A program made the translations under genes and the position numbers. A stretch of DNA of 64,000 bases from Eriocheir sinensis (taxonomy: Eukaryota > Arthropoda > Malacostraca > Decapoda > Varunidae): assembly GCF_024679095.1 (NCBI RefSeq), contig NW_026111654.1:1061039-1125038 (forward strand), read 5' to 3'. Every line of letters begins with the position of its first letter. The stretch's first letter is position 1. A model generated the notes under the pieces. The model was not told where the DNA came from, did not search any database, and saw only the letters and a list, made by a program, of their open reading frames with translations. Below are positions 29,909-48,332 of the stretch, piece after piece.

Positions 29909-30460
29909 TATTTTGCATATCTATTTTCACACAAATTTAATTACTTTTGTGTATTTTTGCATATAGTTTTATTTAAATTTACGTTATTTTATTTGTATTT
30001 TGTATATTTATATTTATACAATACACATTCTTTTATTAGTATTTTGTTTATTTATTTTGATACGAGTTTACATTATTTTATGTGTATTTTGTATACCTTT
30101 TTTTATACGTATTTACTTCATTTTATGTGTATTTTGTATTTATTTTCATAGAAATCTACGTTATTTATGTGTATTCATATATATATTGAAAAATTTACAT
30201 TGTTTTATATTTATTTTTGCATATCTCTTTAAATACAAATTTATCTTATTGTATGTGTATTTTGTATATTTATTTTAATACAAATTTAATTTTTTGTGTA
30301 TTTTGATATATATTTAAAAAAAAGCGTTATTTTATGGGTATTTAGCTTCTTTATTTTCATACAAATTTACATTATTTTATTAATATTCTGTGTATTTATT
30401 TTGATACGATTTTACATTATTCTATTTGTGTTTTGTACTATATTTTATACAAATTTACGA
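29909..30460 (-). repeat. T-orientation satellite block; inner end of the left palindrome arm
   Basis: This is the mirror of 48361-48963. One monomer (m14) present on the right at about 48380-48425 is missing here. It ends where TTTACGATTTTTTATAAAATT switches to A orientation; similarity to the right arm stops at this point. Confidence 0.8.
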
Positions 30461-33737
<3,277 letters not shown>

Positions 33738-33738
<1 letters not shown>

Positions 33739-36700
33739 TTATTTGATATATATATTTTTACACTTATTTACATAATTTTATATGTATTTTGAATATATAT
33801 TTTCATAGAAATTTACTCTATATGTATATGTATAGAAAATACACATGAAATAATCTAAATTCGTATCGAAATAAATGAACAAAATACCGATAAAATAATG
33901 TAATTTTGAATGAAAATATATATAGAAAATACACATAAAATAACGTAAATATAAATAAATATATACACATAAAATGATTTGAATTTGAATGAAAATAGAT
34001 ATAAAAATAAACTTAAAATAAGGCAAATTTATAATGAAATATATATACAAAATAAACATAAAATAATGTAGATTTGTTTCAAAATATATATACGAATACA
34101 CATAAAATAACGTAGATTTCTATAGAAATATATATACAAAAGTCACATGAAATGTTGTTAATACGTATAAAAATATATATACAAAATACACATTAAATAA
34201 TGTAAATTCTTGTCAAAATAAATAATTAAAATATCAATAAAAGAATGTGTATTTGTATGAAAATACATTTACAAAATACACATAAAATAACGTAAATTTG
34301 TTTAAAACTATATATAAAAATACACAAAAATAAGTTAAATTTGTATGAAAATAAATATACAAGATACACATAATATTAGGTAAATTTGTAAAGAAATACA
34401 TATACAAAATACACATAAAATAATGTAAATTTGAATGAAAATATATAAACAAATACACTTAAATTAACATAAATATGTATAAAATATATATAAAAAATAC
34501 TCATTAAATAATGTAAATATGTATAAAAAATATATATACAAAACACAAATAGAATAATGTAAAATCGTATTAAAATAAATACATAGAATGTAAATAAAAT
34601 AATGTAAATTTGTATGAAAATAGAGATGCAAAATACCCATAAAATAACGCATTTTTTATAAATATACAAAATACACATGAAAGGATGTAAATACGTATAA
34701 AAATATATATACAAAATACACATTAAATAATGTAAATTCGCGTCAAAATAAATAAACAAAATGTCAATAAAAGAATGTGTATTTGTATGAAAATAAATAT
34801 ACAAAATACACATGAGATAACATAAATTTGTATAAAACAATATACAATAATACACAAAAATAATTTAAATTTGTATGAAAATAAATATACAAAATACACA
34901 TAAAATTAGGTAAATTTGTATTGAAATACATATACAAAATACACATAAAATACTGTAAATTTGAATGAAAATACATAAACAAATACACTTAAGATAACGT
35001 AAATTTGTATAAAAAAATATATACAAAACACAAATAGAATAATGTAAAATCGTATCAAAATATATACACAGAATATTAATAAAATAATGTAGATTTGTAT
35101 GAAAATAAAGAAGCAAAATACCCATAAAATATATATACAAAAATACACATAAAAAGATTTATTTGTATTAAAATAAATATACAAAATACACATACAATAA
35201 GGTTAATCTGTATTGAAATAGATATGCAAAATACATATAAAACAATGTAAATTTGTTTCAAAATATATATACGAATACACATAAAATAACGTAGATTTGT
35301 ATAAAAATATGTACAAAATACACGTAAACTGAAGTAAATACGTATAAAAAAATGTATACAAAATACACATAAAATAATGTAAATTCGTATCAAAATAAAT
35401 AAACAAAATACCAATAAAAGAATGTGTATTTGTATAAATATAAATATACAAAATACTCATAAAATAACGTAAATTTGTATAAAACTATATACAAAAATAC
35501 AGAGAAGTAATTAAATTCGTATGAAAATAGATATACAAAATACAGATAAAATAAGCTAAATTTGAATTGAAATGTATATACAAAATACATAAAATAATGT
35601 AAATTTGTATCAAAATATTTATAAAAATACATATAATAACGTAAATTTGTTTAAAAATATATAAACGAAATACACATTAAGTAATGTAGATACGTATAAA
35701 AAATATGTACAAAAAACACATATAATCATGTAATTCGTATCAAACTAAATAAACAGAATAGCAATAAAATAATGTAAATTTGTATGAGAAAACATATACA
35801 AATACATATAAAATAAAGCTAATTTCTATAAAAATATATGTCCAAAAATGAACGTAAATTAAATTAACTTTGGATGAAAATATATATACAAAACACACAT
35901 TAAATAATGTAAATGCGTATATAAAATAACCTAAATTTGTATAAAACTATATACAAAAATACACAAAAATAATTTAAATTTGTATAAAAAGAAATATACA
36001 AAATACACATAAAATTAGGTTAATTTTCATTGAAATACATATACAAAATACACATAAAATAATGTAAATTTGAAAGAAAATATATAAACAAATACACATA
36101 TAATAACGTAAATTTGTATGAAATATATATAAAAAATACACATTAAATAATGTTAATATGTATAAAAAAATATATACAAAACACAAATAGAATAATGTAA
36201 AATCGTATCAAAATATATACACAGAATATTAATAAAATAATGTAAATTTGTATGAAAATTAAGATGCAAAATACCTATAAAATAACGCATTTTTTATAAA
36301 ATTATTGATACCAAAATACACATAAAATATTTGAATTTGTATCAATATAAATATACAAAATGCACATACAATAAGGTAAATTTGTATTGAAATAGATATG
36401 CAAAATACATATAAAATAATGTAAATTTGTTTCAAAATATATATGCGAATAACGTAGATTTCTATAAAAATACATATACAAAATACACATAAAATTAAGT
36501 AAATACGTATAAAAAAATGTATACAAAATACACATAAAATAATGTAAATTCGTATAAATATAAATAAACAATATAGCAATAAAAGAATGTGTATTTGTAT
36601 AAATATAAATATACAAAATGCACATAAAATAACGTTAATTTATATAAAACTATATACATAAAATAACGCAAATTTCTATAAAAATATATGTACAAAAAAA

Positions 36701-36815
36701 AACATAAAATAAATTTGCATAAAAATATATATACAAAACACACATTAGATAATGTAAATGAGTATAAAAATATGTATACAAAATACCTATGAAATAATAT
36801 AAGTTCGTATCGAAA
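33738..36815 (+). repeat. 3.1-kb segmental duplication, copy 2 (partner 7762-10855)
   Basis: This is collinear with 7762-10855 in direct orientation. Markers pair at constant offset, for example 8244/34234, 9420/35390 and 10003/35974. It spans the boundary between the two 5.8-kb tandem copies. Confidence 0.75.
33739..33838 (-). repeat. Micro-inverted T-orientation segment plus junction, copy 2
   Basis: This is the same segment as 17251-17347, ending ACTCTATATGTATATGTATA. It shows that 33738 onward was copied together with the junction rather than inverted independently. Confidence 0.75.
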
Positions 36816-39355
36816 TAAATGAACACAATACCGATAAAATAATGTAATTTTGAATGAAAATATATATAGAAAATACACATAAAATAACGTAAATACAAAT
36901 AAATATATACACATAAAATGATTTGAATTTGAATGAAAATAGATATAAAAATAAACTTAAAATAAGGCAAATTTATAATGAAATATATATACAAAATATA
37001 CATAAAATAATGTAGATTTGTTTCAAAATATATATACGAATACACATAATATAACGTAAATTTCTATAGAAATATATATACAAAATATACATGAAATGTT
37101 GTAAATACGTATAAAAATATGTATACTAAATACACATTAAATAATGTAAATTCGTGTCAAAATAAATAATTAAAATATCAATAAAAGAATGTGTATTTGT
37201 ATGAAAATACATTTACAAAATACACATAAAATAACGTAAATTTGTTTAAAACTATATATAAAAATACACAAAAATAAGTTAAATTTGTATGAAAATAAAT
37301 ATACAAGATACACATAATATTAGGTAAATTTGTAAAGAAATACATATACAAAATACACATAAAATAATGTAAATTTGAATGAAAATATATAAACAAATAC
37401 ACTTAAATTAACATAAATATGTATAAAATATATATAAAAAATACTCATAAAATAAACAAAATACCAATAAAAGAAAGTGTATTTGGATAAATATAAATAT
37501 ACAAAATACACATATAAAATAAACATAAAATAAGGTAGATTTGTAATAAAATATATGTACAAAATACACATACAATAATGTAATGAAATGTATATGAAAA
37601 TATATATACAAATACACATAAAATACCATGAATTTGTATAAAAAATTATATTCAAAATAAATATTAAATAATGTAAGAGCGTATAAAAATATATATACAA
37701 AGTACATATAAAATGAAAATTAAGATGCAAAAAATGTGTAAAAACGTATAAAAAAATGTGTACAAAATACACATATAATCATGTAATTCGATTTAAAATA
37801 AATAAACAAAATACCAATAAAAGAATCTGTATTTGGATAAATATAAATATACAAAATACACATAAAAAATAAACATAAAATAACGTAAATTTGTAATGAA
37901 ATATATGTACAAAATACACATAAAATAATGTAAATTTATATGAAAATATATATACAAATACACATAAAAATACCATGAATTTGTATAAAATTATATTTTC
38001 AAAATAAATATTAAATAATGTAAATGCGTATAAAAATATATATAAAAAGTACATATAAAATAATGTAAATTCGTATCAATATAAATCAACAAAATACCAA
38101 TAAAATAATATATATTTGAATGAAAATAGATTTACAAAATACACATAACATAACTAAAATTTGTATTGAAATATATACAAAAATACATAAAAATAATTTG
38201 AGTTTGTGTGAAAATAGATATTCAAAATACACATAAAAATAGGTAAATTTCTTTTGAAATATATATACAAAATACCCATAAAATATTGTAAATTTGTGTC
38301 AAAATATATAAACAAATACACATAAAATAACGTAAATTTGTATGAAAAATATTTACAAAATACACATAGAATAATGTCAGATCGTATCAAAATGAATGAG
38401 CAGAATATCAATAAAATAACGTAAATTTGTATGAAAATAAAGATGCAAAATACCCATAAAATAAAGCATATTTTTATAAAAATACATATACAAAATACAC
38501 ATAGAATAATTAAATTTGTATTAAAATTAATATACAAAATGCATATACAATCAGGTATATTTATATTTGTAAAAATATACAAAATACAAATAAATACAAT
38601 AAAATTAATAGAGCACGTAGAAATATATATACAAAATACATATGAAATGATGTAAATACGTATAAAATATATATACAAAATACACATTAAATAATTTAAA
38701 TTCTCGTCAAAATAAATAAACAAAATATCAATAAAGAATGTGTATTTGTATGAAAATAGATATACAAAAAATACTAAAATAACCTAAGTTTGTATAAACT
38801 ATACACAAAATACACAAAAATAATTTAAATTTGTATGAAAATAAATATACAAAATACACATAAAATTAGGTAAATTTGTATTGAAATACATATACAAAAT
38901 ACACATAAAATAATGGAAGTTTGAATGAAAATATATAAACATATACACTTAAAATAACGTAAATTTGTATCAAATATATATACAAAAGACTAATTAAATA
39001 ATGTAAGTATGTATAAAAAAATATATACAAAACACAAATAGAATAATGTAAAATCGTATCAAAATAAATACACAGAATATTAATAAAATAATGTAAATTT
39101 GTTTGAAAATAAAGATGCAAAATAGCCATAAAATAACGCATTTTTTATAAAAATATATATACCAAAATACACATAAAATATTAAAATTTGTAAAAAAATA
39201 AATATAAAAAATGCACATACTGTATGGTAAATTTCTATTGAAATAGATATGCAAAATACATATAAAACAATGTAAATTTGTTTCAAAATATATCTACGAA
39301 TACACATAAAATAAAGTAGATTTCTATAAAAATATATATACAAAATACACATAAA
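36289..39355 (+). repeat. 5.8-kb tandem unit, partial copy 2 (about 3.1 kb)
   Basis: This parallels 30455-33725 with the same order of unusual features. It lacks the long TA tract and carries a rearranged patch at 38555-38630. Confidence 0.8.
38555..38630 (+). repeat. Scrambled monomer patch
   Basis: Compared with 32731-32835, about two monomers (m3 end, m4 and part of m5) are replaced by irregular AT sequence including AAATACAATAAAATTAATAG and AGCACGTAGAAAT. It looks like a local deletion with filler sequence or a consensus error. No gene-like content is visible. Confidence 0.6.
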
Positions 39356-39912
39356 ATTAAGTAAATACGTATAAAAAAATGTAAACAAAAAACACATAAA
39401 ATAATGTAAATTCGAAACAAAATAAATAAACAAAATACCAATAAAAGAATGTGTATTTGTATAAATATAAATGTACAAAATACACATACAAAATAAACAT
39501 AAAATAAGGTAAATTTGTAATGAAATATACGTACAAAATACACATAAAATAATGTAAATTTATATGAAAATATATATACAAATACACATAAAATACCATG
39601 AATTTGAATAAAATTATATACTCAAAATAAATATTAAATAATGTAAATGCGTATAAAAATATATATACAAAGTACATATAAAATAATGTAAATTCGTATC
39701 AATATAAATCAACAAAATACCAATAAAATAATATATGTTTGAATGAAAATAGATTTACAAAATACATATAACCTAACTAAAATTTGTATTGAAATATATA
39801 CAAAAATACATACAAATAATTTGAGTTTGAATGAAAATAGATATTCAAAATACACCTAAAACTAGGTAAATTTCTTTTGAAATATATATACAAAATACCC
39901 ATAAAGTATTGT

Positions 39913-42900
39913 CATAATTTCATATGTATTTTGTATATATATTTCTATAGAAATCTACTTTATTTATGTGTATTCGTATGAATATTTATTTTGATACAAA
40001 TTCAAATATTTTATGTGTATTTTGGTATCAATAATTTTATAAAAATTGCGTTATTTTATAGGTATTTTGCATCTTAATTTTCATACAAATTTTCATTATT
40101 TTATTAATATTCTGTGTATATATTTTGATACGATTTTACATTATTCTATTTGTGTTTTGTATCTATTTTTTTATACATATTTACATTATTTAATGTGTAT
40201 TTTGTATATATATTTCATACAAATTTACGTTATTATATGTGTATTTGTTTATATATTTTCTTTCAAATTTACATTATTTTATGTGTATTTTGTATATGTA
40301 TTTCAATAGAAATTAACCTAATTTTATGTGTATTTTGTATATTTCTTTTCATACAAATTTAAATTATTTCTGTGTATTTTTGTATATAGGTTTATACAAA
40401 TTTAGGTTATTTTATGTACGCATTTACATTATTTAATATGTGTTTTGTGTATATATTTTTATCCAAAGTTAATTTATTTTACGTTCATTTTTGGACATAT
40501 ATTTTTATAGAAATTAGCGTTGTTTTATATGTATTTGTATATGTTTACTCATACAAATTTACATTATTATATTGATATTTTGTTTATTTAGTTTGATACG
40601 AATTACATGATTATATGTGTATTTTGTACATATCTTTTATACGTATTTACATTACTTAATGTGTATTTTGTTTATATATTTTTAAACAAATTTACGTTAT
40701 TATATGTATTTTTATAAATATTTTGATACAAATTTACATTACTTTATGTATTTTGTATATACATTTCAATTCAAATTTAGCTTATTTTATCTGTATTTTG
40801 TATATCTATTTTCATACGAATTTAATTACTTGTGTATTTTGTATATAGTTTTATACAAATTTACGTTATTGTATGTGTATTTTGTATATTTATATTTATA
40901 CAAATACACATTCTTTTATTGGTATTTTGTTTATTTATTTTGATACGAATTTACATTATGTTATGTGTATTTTGTATACATTTTTTTATACGTATTTACT
41001 TCATTTTACGTGTATTTTGTATATATATTTTTATACAAATCTACGTTATTTTATGTGTATTCGTATATATATTTTGAAACAAATTTACATTGTTTTATAT
41101 GTATTTTGCATATCTATTTCAATACAGATTTACCTTATTGTATGTGTATTTTGTATATTTATTTTAATACAAATAAATTTTTTTGTGTATTTTTGTATAT
41201 ATATTTAAAAAAAAATGCGTTATTTAATGGGTATTTTGCTTCTTTATTTTCATACAAATTTACATTATTTTATTAATATTCTGTGTATTTATTTTGATAC
41301 GATTTTACATTATTCTATTTGTGTTTACGTTATTTTAAGTGTATTTGTTTATGTATTTTCATTCAAATTTACATTATTTTATGTGTATTTTGTATATGTA
41401 TTTCAATACAAATTTACCTACTTTTATATGTTTTTGTATATTTATTTTCACAAGTTTAAATTATTTTGTGTATTTTGTATATAGTTTTATACAAATTTAG
41501 GTTATTTTATGTATATTTTGTATATCTATTTTCATACAAATTCACATTCTTTTCATGATATTTTGTTTATCTACTTTGACACGAATTAACATTATGTAAT
41601 GTGTATTTTGTATATATATTTTTATACGTATTTACATTATTTCAAGTGTATTTTGTATAGATATTTCTATAGAAATCTGCGTTATTTTAAGTGTATTCAT
41701 ATATATATTTTGAAACAAATTTACATTGTTTTATGTGTATTTTGCATATTTTTTCAATACAAATTTACCTTATTGTATGTGCATTTTGTATATTAATTTT
41801 AATACAAATTTGATTAATCTATGTGTATTTTTGTATATGTATTTTTATAAAAATATGCTTTTTTTATGGGTATTTTGCATCTTTATTTTCATACAAATTT
41901 ACATTATTTTATTGATATTCTGTGTATTTATTTTGATATGTTTTTACATTATTCTATGTGTATTTTGTATATATATTTTATATAAAATGTATTTGTTTTC
42001 ATTTCATAGAAATCTACATTATTTTATGTGTTTTTTGTACATGTATTTAAATACAAATTTAACTAGTTATATGTGTATTTTGTATATCTATTTTGTATGT
42101 ATATTTTCATAGAAATTTACTCTATTTTATGAGTATTCGTATATATATTTTGATACAAATTTACATTATTAATGTGTATTTTGCATATCTATTTCAATAG
42201 AAATTTACTTTATTGTACGTGCATTTTGTATATTTATTTTAATACAAATTTAATTATTTTATATCTATTTTTGTATATATATTTTTATGCAAATATGCGT
42301 TATTATATGGATATTTTGCATCTTTATTTTCATACAAATTTACATTATTTTATTGATATTCTCTTTATTTATTTAGATACGATTTAACATTATTCTATCT
42401 GTTTTTTGTATATATTTTTTTATACATATTTATATTATTTAATGTTCATTTTGTATATATATTTTATCCAAATTTACATTATTTTATGTGTATTTGTTTA
42501 TATATTTTCATACATATTAACATTATTTTATGTGTATATTGTATAAATATTTTTCTACGTATTTAAATTATTTTATGTGTATTTTGTATATACATTTTCA
42601 TAAAAAATTACGTTATTTTATTTTGTGTATAAGTATATATTTTGATACAAATTTTATACAAATGATGTTATTTAATGTGTATTTGTATATATATTTTCAT
42701 ACAAATTTATATTATTTTACGTGTATTTTTTCATATATTTCATTACAAATTTACCTTATTTTATGTTTATTTTGTATATTTATTTCATTCTATTTTAAAT
42801 TATTTTATGTGTATATTTGTATTTGTATTTAGGTTATTTTATGTGTATTTTGTATATATATTTTCATCCAAAATTACATTATTTTATTCATATTTTCTTA

Positions 42901-44915
42901 ATTTAATTCGGTACGAATTTAGATTATTTCATAGGTATTTTGTATACATATTTTTATACTCATTTACATTATCTAAAGTGTGTTTTGAATATATATTTTT
43001 ATGCAAATTTAATTTTTGTTCATTTTTGTACATATATTTTTATAGAAATTTGCGTTATTTAATGTATATAGTTTTATATAAATTTACGTTATTTTATGTG
43101 CATTTTGTATATTTATATATATACAAATACACATTCTTTTATTGGTTTATTGTTTATTTATATTTATACGAATTTACATTATTTTATGTGTATTTTGTAT
43201 ACATTTTTTTATACGTATTTACTTAATTTTATGTGTATTTTGTATATGTATTTTTATAGAAATATACGTTATTTTATGAGTATTCGCATATATATTTTGA
43301 AACAAATTTACATTATTTTATATGTATTTTCCATATCTATTTCAATACAAATTTACCTTATTGTATGTGCATTTTGTATATTTATTTTGATACAAATTCA
43401 AATATTTTATGTGTATTTTGGTATCAATAATTTTATAAAAAATGCGTTATTTTATAGGTATTTTGCATCTTAATTTTCATAAAAATTTACATTATTTTAT
43501 TAATATTCTGTGTATATATTTTGATACGATTTTACATTATTCTATTTGTTTTTTGTATATATTTTTTTTATACATATTTACATTATTTAATGTGTATTTT
43601 GATTATATATTTCATACAAATTTACGTCATTATATGTGTATTTGTTTATATTTTTTCTTTCAAATTTACATTATTTTATATGTATTTTGTATATGTATTT
43701 CAATACAAATTAACCTAATTTTATGTGTATTTTGTATATTTCTTTTCATACAAATTTAAATTATTTTTGTGTATTTTTGTATATAGTTTTATACAAATTT
43801 AGGTTATTTTATGTACGGATTTACATTATTTAATGTGTGTTTTGTATATATATTTTTATCCAAAGTTACTTTATTTTACGTTCATTTTGGACATATATTT
43901 TTATGGAAATTAGCGTTATTTTATATGTATTTGTATATGTTTTCTCATACAAATTTACATTATTTTATTGATATTTTGTTTATTTAGTTTGATACGAATT
44001 ACATGATTATATGTGTATTTTGTACATATTTTTTATACGTATTTACATTACTTAATGTATATTTTGTTTATATATTTTTAAACAAATTTGTTATTATATG
44101 TATTTTTATAAATATTTTGATACAAATTTACATTATTTTATGTATTTTCTATATACATTTCAATTCAAATTTAGCTTATTTTATCTGTATTTTGTATATC
44201 TATTTTCATACGAATTTAATAACTTCTGTGTATTTTTGTATATAGTTTTATAAAAATTTACGTCATTTTATGTGTATTTTGTATATTTATATTTATACAA
44301 ATACACATTCTTTTATTGGTATTTTGTTTATTTATTTTGATACGAATTTACATTATTTTATGTGTATTTTGTATACATTCTCTTATACGTATTTACTTCA
44401 TTTTATGTGTATTTTGTATATATTTTTATACAAATCTACGTTATTTTATGTGTATTCGTATATATATTTTGAAACAACTTTACATTGTTTTATATGTATT
44501 TTGCATATCTATTTCAATACAGATTTACCTTATTGTATGTGTATTTTGTATATTTATTTTAATACAAATTAATTTTTTCATGTGTATTTTGGTATATATA
44601 TTTTTATAAAAAAAATGCGTTATTTAATGGGTATTTTGCATCTTTATTTTCATACAAATTTACATTGTTTTATTAATATTCAGTGTATTTATTTTTATAC
44701 GATTTTACATTATTCTATTTGTGTTTTGTATATATTTATTTATACATATTTACATTATTTAATGTGTATTTTGTATATTTTATAACAAATTTACGTTATT
44801 TTATGCGCATCTGTTAAAATATTTTGATACAAATTTACATTATTTTATGTATTTTGTATATATATTTTAATACAAATTTAGTTTATTTTATGTATATTTT
44901 GTATATCTATTTTCA
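39913..44915 (-). repeat. T-orientation satellite block (5 kb)
   Basis: The part 40046-41280 is the reverse complement of about 9080-10320, and 42530-44300 of about 9440-11230. These two pieces are themselves similar to each other. The intervening part (41320-42500) continues the array. It ends at TTTTCATTCGTATCAAAA (44910-44927). Confidence 0.8.
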
Positions 44916-47496
44916 TTCGTATCAAAATAAATAAACAAAATAGCAATGAAATAATGTAAATTTGTATGAGATAACATATACAAATACACATAAAATAACG
45001 CAAATTTCAAAAAAAATATATGTACAAAAATGCACATAAAATAAAGTAAATTTGCATAAAAATATATATACAAAACACACATTAAATAATGTAAATGCGT
45101 ACATAAAATAAACTAAATTTGTATAAAACTATATACAAAAATACACAAAAAAATTTAAAATTTGTATGAAAAGAAATATACAAAATAAACGTAAAATTAC
45201 GTAAATTTGTATTGAAATACATATACAAAATACACATAAAATAATGTAAATTTGAATGAAAATATATAAACAAATACACTTAAAATAACGTAAATTTGTA
45301 TAAAATATATATGCAAGATACACATTAAATAATGTAAATGTGTATAAAAAAATATTTACGAAAAAGAAATAGAATAATGTAAAATCCTATCAATATAAAT
45401 ACACAGAATATCAATAAAATAATGTAAATTTGTATGAAAAGAAAGATGCAAAATTCCCATAAAATAGCGCATTTTTTATAAAAATATATATACCAAAATA
45501 CACATAAAATATTTAAATTTGTATTGAAATAAATATACAAAATGCATATACAGTACATATACAGTAAGTATTGAAAGAGATATTCAAAAATACATATAAA
45601 ACAAAGTAAATTTTTTTCAAAATATATATACGAATACACATAAAATAACGTATATTTCTATAGAAATATATATACAAAATACACATGAAATTATGTAAAT
45701 ACGTATAAAAATATATATACAAAATACATATTTAATTAAATTCGTGTCAAAATAAATAAACAAAATATCATGAAAAGAATGTGTATTTGTATGAAAATAA
45801 ATAATAGATAATAAAATTGTATGAAATATATATGCAAGATACACATTAAATAATGTAAATATGTATAAAAAATATATATACAAAAAACAAATAGAATAAT
45901 GTGAAATCGTATCAAAATAAATACACCGAATATTAATAAAATAATGTAAATTTGTATGAAAATAAAGATGCAAAATTCCCATCAAATAGCGCATTTCTTA
46001 TAAAAATATATATATTAAAATACACATAAAATATTTAAATTTGTATTGAAGTAAATATACAAAATGCACATACAATAAGGTAAACTTGTATTGAAAGAGA
46101 TATGCAAAAATACATATAAAACAATGTAAATTTGTTTCAAAATATATACGAATACACATAAAATAACGTAGATTTCCATAAAAATATATATACAAAATAC
46201 ACATAAATTAAGTAAATACGTATAAAAATAGATATACAAAATACACATAGAATAATGTAAAAATGTTTCAAAAAAAATAAACAGAATATAAATAAAATTA
46301 TGTAAATTTGTATGAAAATAAAAATGCAAAATACCCATAAAATAAAGCATATTTTTATAAAAATACATATACAAAAATACACATAGCATAATTAAATTTG
46401 TATTAAATTAATATTCAAAATGCATATACAATAAGGTAAATTTATATTGAAAAAATATGCAAAATACACATAAAACAGTGTAAATTTATTTCAAAATCTA
46501 TATAAGAATACTCATAAATCAACGTAGATTTCTATAGAAATATATATACAAAATACACATCAAATGATGTAAACACGTATAAAAATATATATATAAAATA
46601 CATATTAAATAAAGTAAATTCGCGTCAAAATAAATAAACAAAATATGAATAAAAGAATGTGTATTTGTATGAAAATAGATATACAATATACACATAAAAT
46701 CACCTAAATTTGTATAAAACTATATACAAAAATACACAAAAATTAATTTTAATTTGTATGCAAATAAATATACAAAATACACATAAAATTAGGTAAATTT
46801 GTATTGAAATACATTTACAAAATACACATAAAAAATAATGTAAATTTGAATGAAAATATATAAACAAATACACTTAAAATAACGTAAATTTGTATAAAAT
46901 ATATATAAAAAATACACTTTAATAATGTAAATATGTATAAAAAAATATATACAAAACACAAATAGAATAATATAAAATCGTATCAAAATAAATACACAGA
47001 ATATTAATAAAATAATGTAAATTTGTATGAAAATTAAGACGTAAAATACCCATAAAATAACGCAATTTTTTATAAAAATATGTATACCAAAACACACATA
47101 AAATATTTCAATTTGTGTTAAAATAAATATACAAAATGCATATTCAATAAGGTAAATTTGTATTGAAATAGATATGCAAAATACATATAAAACAATGTAA
47201 TTTTTTGTCAAAATATATATACGAATACACATAAAATAACGTAGATTTCTATGAAAATAAATATACAAAATACAAATAAAATGAAGTAAATACGTATAAA
47301 AAAAAGGTATACAAAATACACATAAAATAATGTAAACTCGTATCAAAATAAATAAACAAAATACTAATAAAAGAATGCGTATTGTATAAATATAAATATA
47401 CAAAATACAAATAAAATAAGGTAAATTTATACAAAACTATATGCAAAAATACACAAAAGTAATTAAATTTGTGTGAAAATAGATATACAAAATACA
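44916..47496 (+). repeat. A-orientation satellite block with reference 16-monomer unit
   Basis: This is the reverse complement of 20089-22565 and a direct paralog of 56336-58510. It preserves more monomers and fewer small deletions than either, so it is the best reference for that family. It ends at an ACATGT switch (47494-47499). Confidence 0.8.
46328..47042 (+). repeat. 16-monomer higher-order repeat unit (~715 bp), reference copy
   Basis: Sixteen successive monomers can be told apart. m1 carries GCATATTTTTATA, m2 CATAATTAAATTTG, m3 CAATAAGGTAAATTT, m4 TTTCAAAATCTATA, m5 CGTAGATTTCTATAG, m6 GTAAACACGTATAAAA, m7 AATTCGCGTCAAAAT and m8 AAGAATGTGTATTTG. Then come m9 TATAAAACTATAT, m10 with AATTTTAATTTGTATG, m11 TAAAATTAGGTAAATT, m12 GTAAATTTGAATGAAA, m13 CTTAAAATAACGTAAA, m14 GTAAATATGTATAAAA, m15 ATAGAATAATATAAAATCG and m16 CAGAATATTAATAAAATAAT. 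The next unit begins with m1 again at 47043. The same order is found throughout the window, with deletions of one or more monomers. Confidence 0.85.
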
Positions 47497-48332
47497 TGTG
47501 TATTTTGTATATTTATTTTCATAGAAATTGAAATTATTTTTGTTTATTTTTTTATATATTTTCAAACAAATTTTCGTTATTTTATGTGTATTTTGTATAT
47601 TTATTTATTCTACAAATATACTTTCTTTTATCTGAATTTTGTTTATTGAATTTGAAACGAATTTACCTTATTTTGTATATCTATTTTCATACAAATTAAA
47701 ATACTTCTGTGTATTTTTGTATATAGTTTTATATAAATTTACGTTATTTTATGTGTATTTTGCATATTTATATTTATACAAATACACATTCTTTTATTGG
47801 TATTTTGTATATTTATTTTGATACGAATTTACATTATTTTATGTGTATTTTGTATACATTTTTTATACATATTTACTTCATTTTATGTGTATTTTGTATA
47901 TATATTTTTTATAGAAATCTACGTTATTTTATGTGTATTCGAATATATATTTTGAAACAAATTTACATTGTTTTATATGTATTTTGCATATCTATTTCAA
48001 TACAAATTTACCTTATTGTATGAGTTTTTGTATATTTATTTTAATACAAATTTAATTTTTTGATGTGTATTTTGATATATATATTTTTATAAATAAAAAA
48101 AAATGCGTTATTTTATGGGTATTTTGCTTCTTTATTTTCATACAAATTTACATTATTTTATTAATATTCTGTATATTTATTTTAATACGATTTTACATTA
48201 TTCTATTTGTGTTTTGTACATATTTTTTTTATACAAATTTACGTTATTTTAAGTGTATTTGTTTATGTATTTTCATTCAAATTTACATAATTTTATGTGT
48301 ATTTTGTGTATGTATTTCAATACAAATTTATA
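47497..48332 (-). repeat. T-orientation satellite block
   Basis: This is a direct copy of 48964-49800 at an offset near 1470, so the ACATGT switch plus its T block occurs twice in tandem here. It ends at a switch near 48330 (CAAATTTATAAATATATGAA). Confidence 0.8.

Larger units (their letters stand above)
14559..30460. repeat. Left arm of giant inverted repeat (~15.9 kb)
   Basis: This arm is collinear in reverse complement with 48361-64000. Coordinate sums stay near 78600 in the outer part (15615 pairs with 62986, 17197 with 61416, 19497 with 59110). They are near 78870-78900 in the inner part (24388 with 54511, 22913 with 55989, 29652 with 49219). The shift is explained by indels near 20000/58500. 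Orientation switches, deletion junctions and rare variants are mirrored. The outer end is set only by the right arm running out of the window, so the true arm may be longer. Confidence 0.85.
33839..39912 (+). repeat. A-orientation satellite block (about 6 kb, the longest)
   Basis: This includes the end of tandem copy 1 and the partial copy 2 (36289 to about 39355). From about 39355 it resembles the reverse complement of 14560-15010. It ends at a switch near 39911-39922 (GTATTGTCATAATTTCATAT), close to the geometric centre of the giant palindrome. That switch is not itself the palindrome axis, because the flanks do not mirror each other. Confidence 0.8.

Noticed and set aside
39800..40050. The switch at about 39913 as the axis of the giant palindrome
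   Set aside because: It lies near the geometric centre, but flanking sequences do not mirror each other (39357-39900 resembles the reverse complement of 14560-15010, while 40046-41280 mirrors 9080-10320). Mirroring starts only at 30460/48361.
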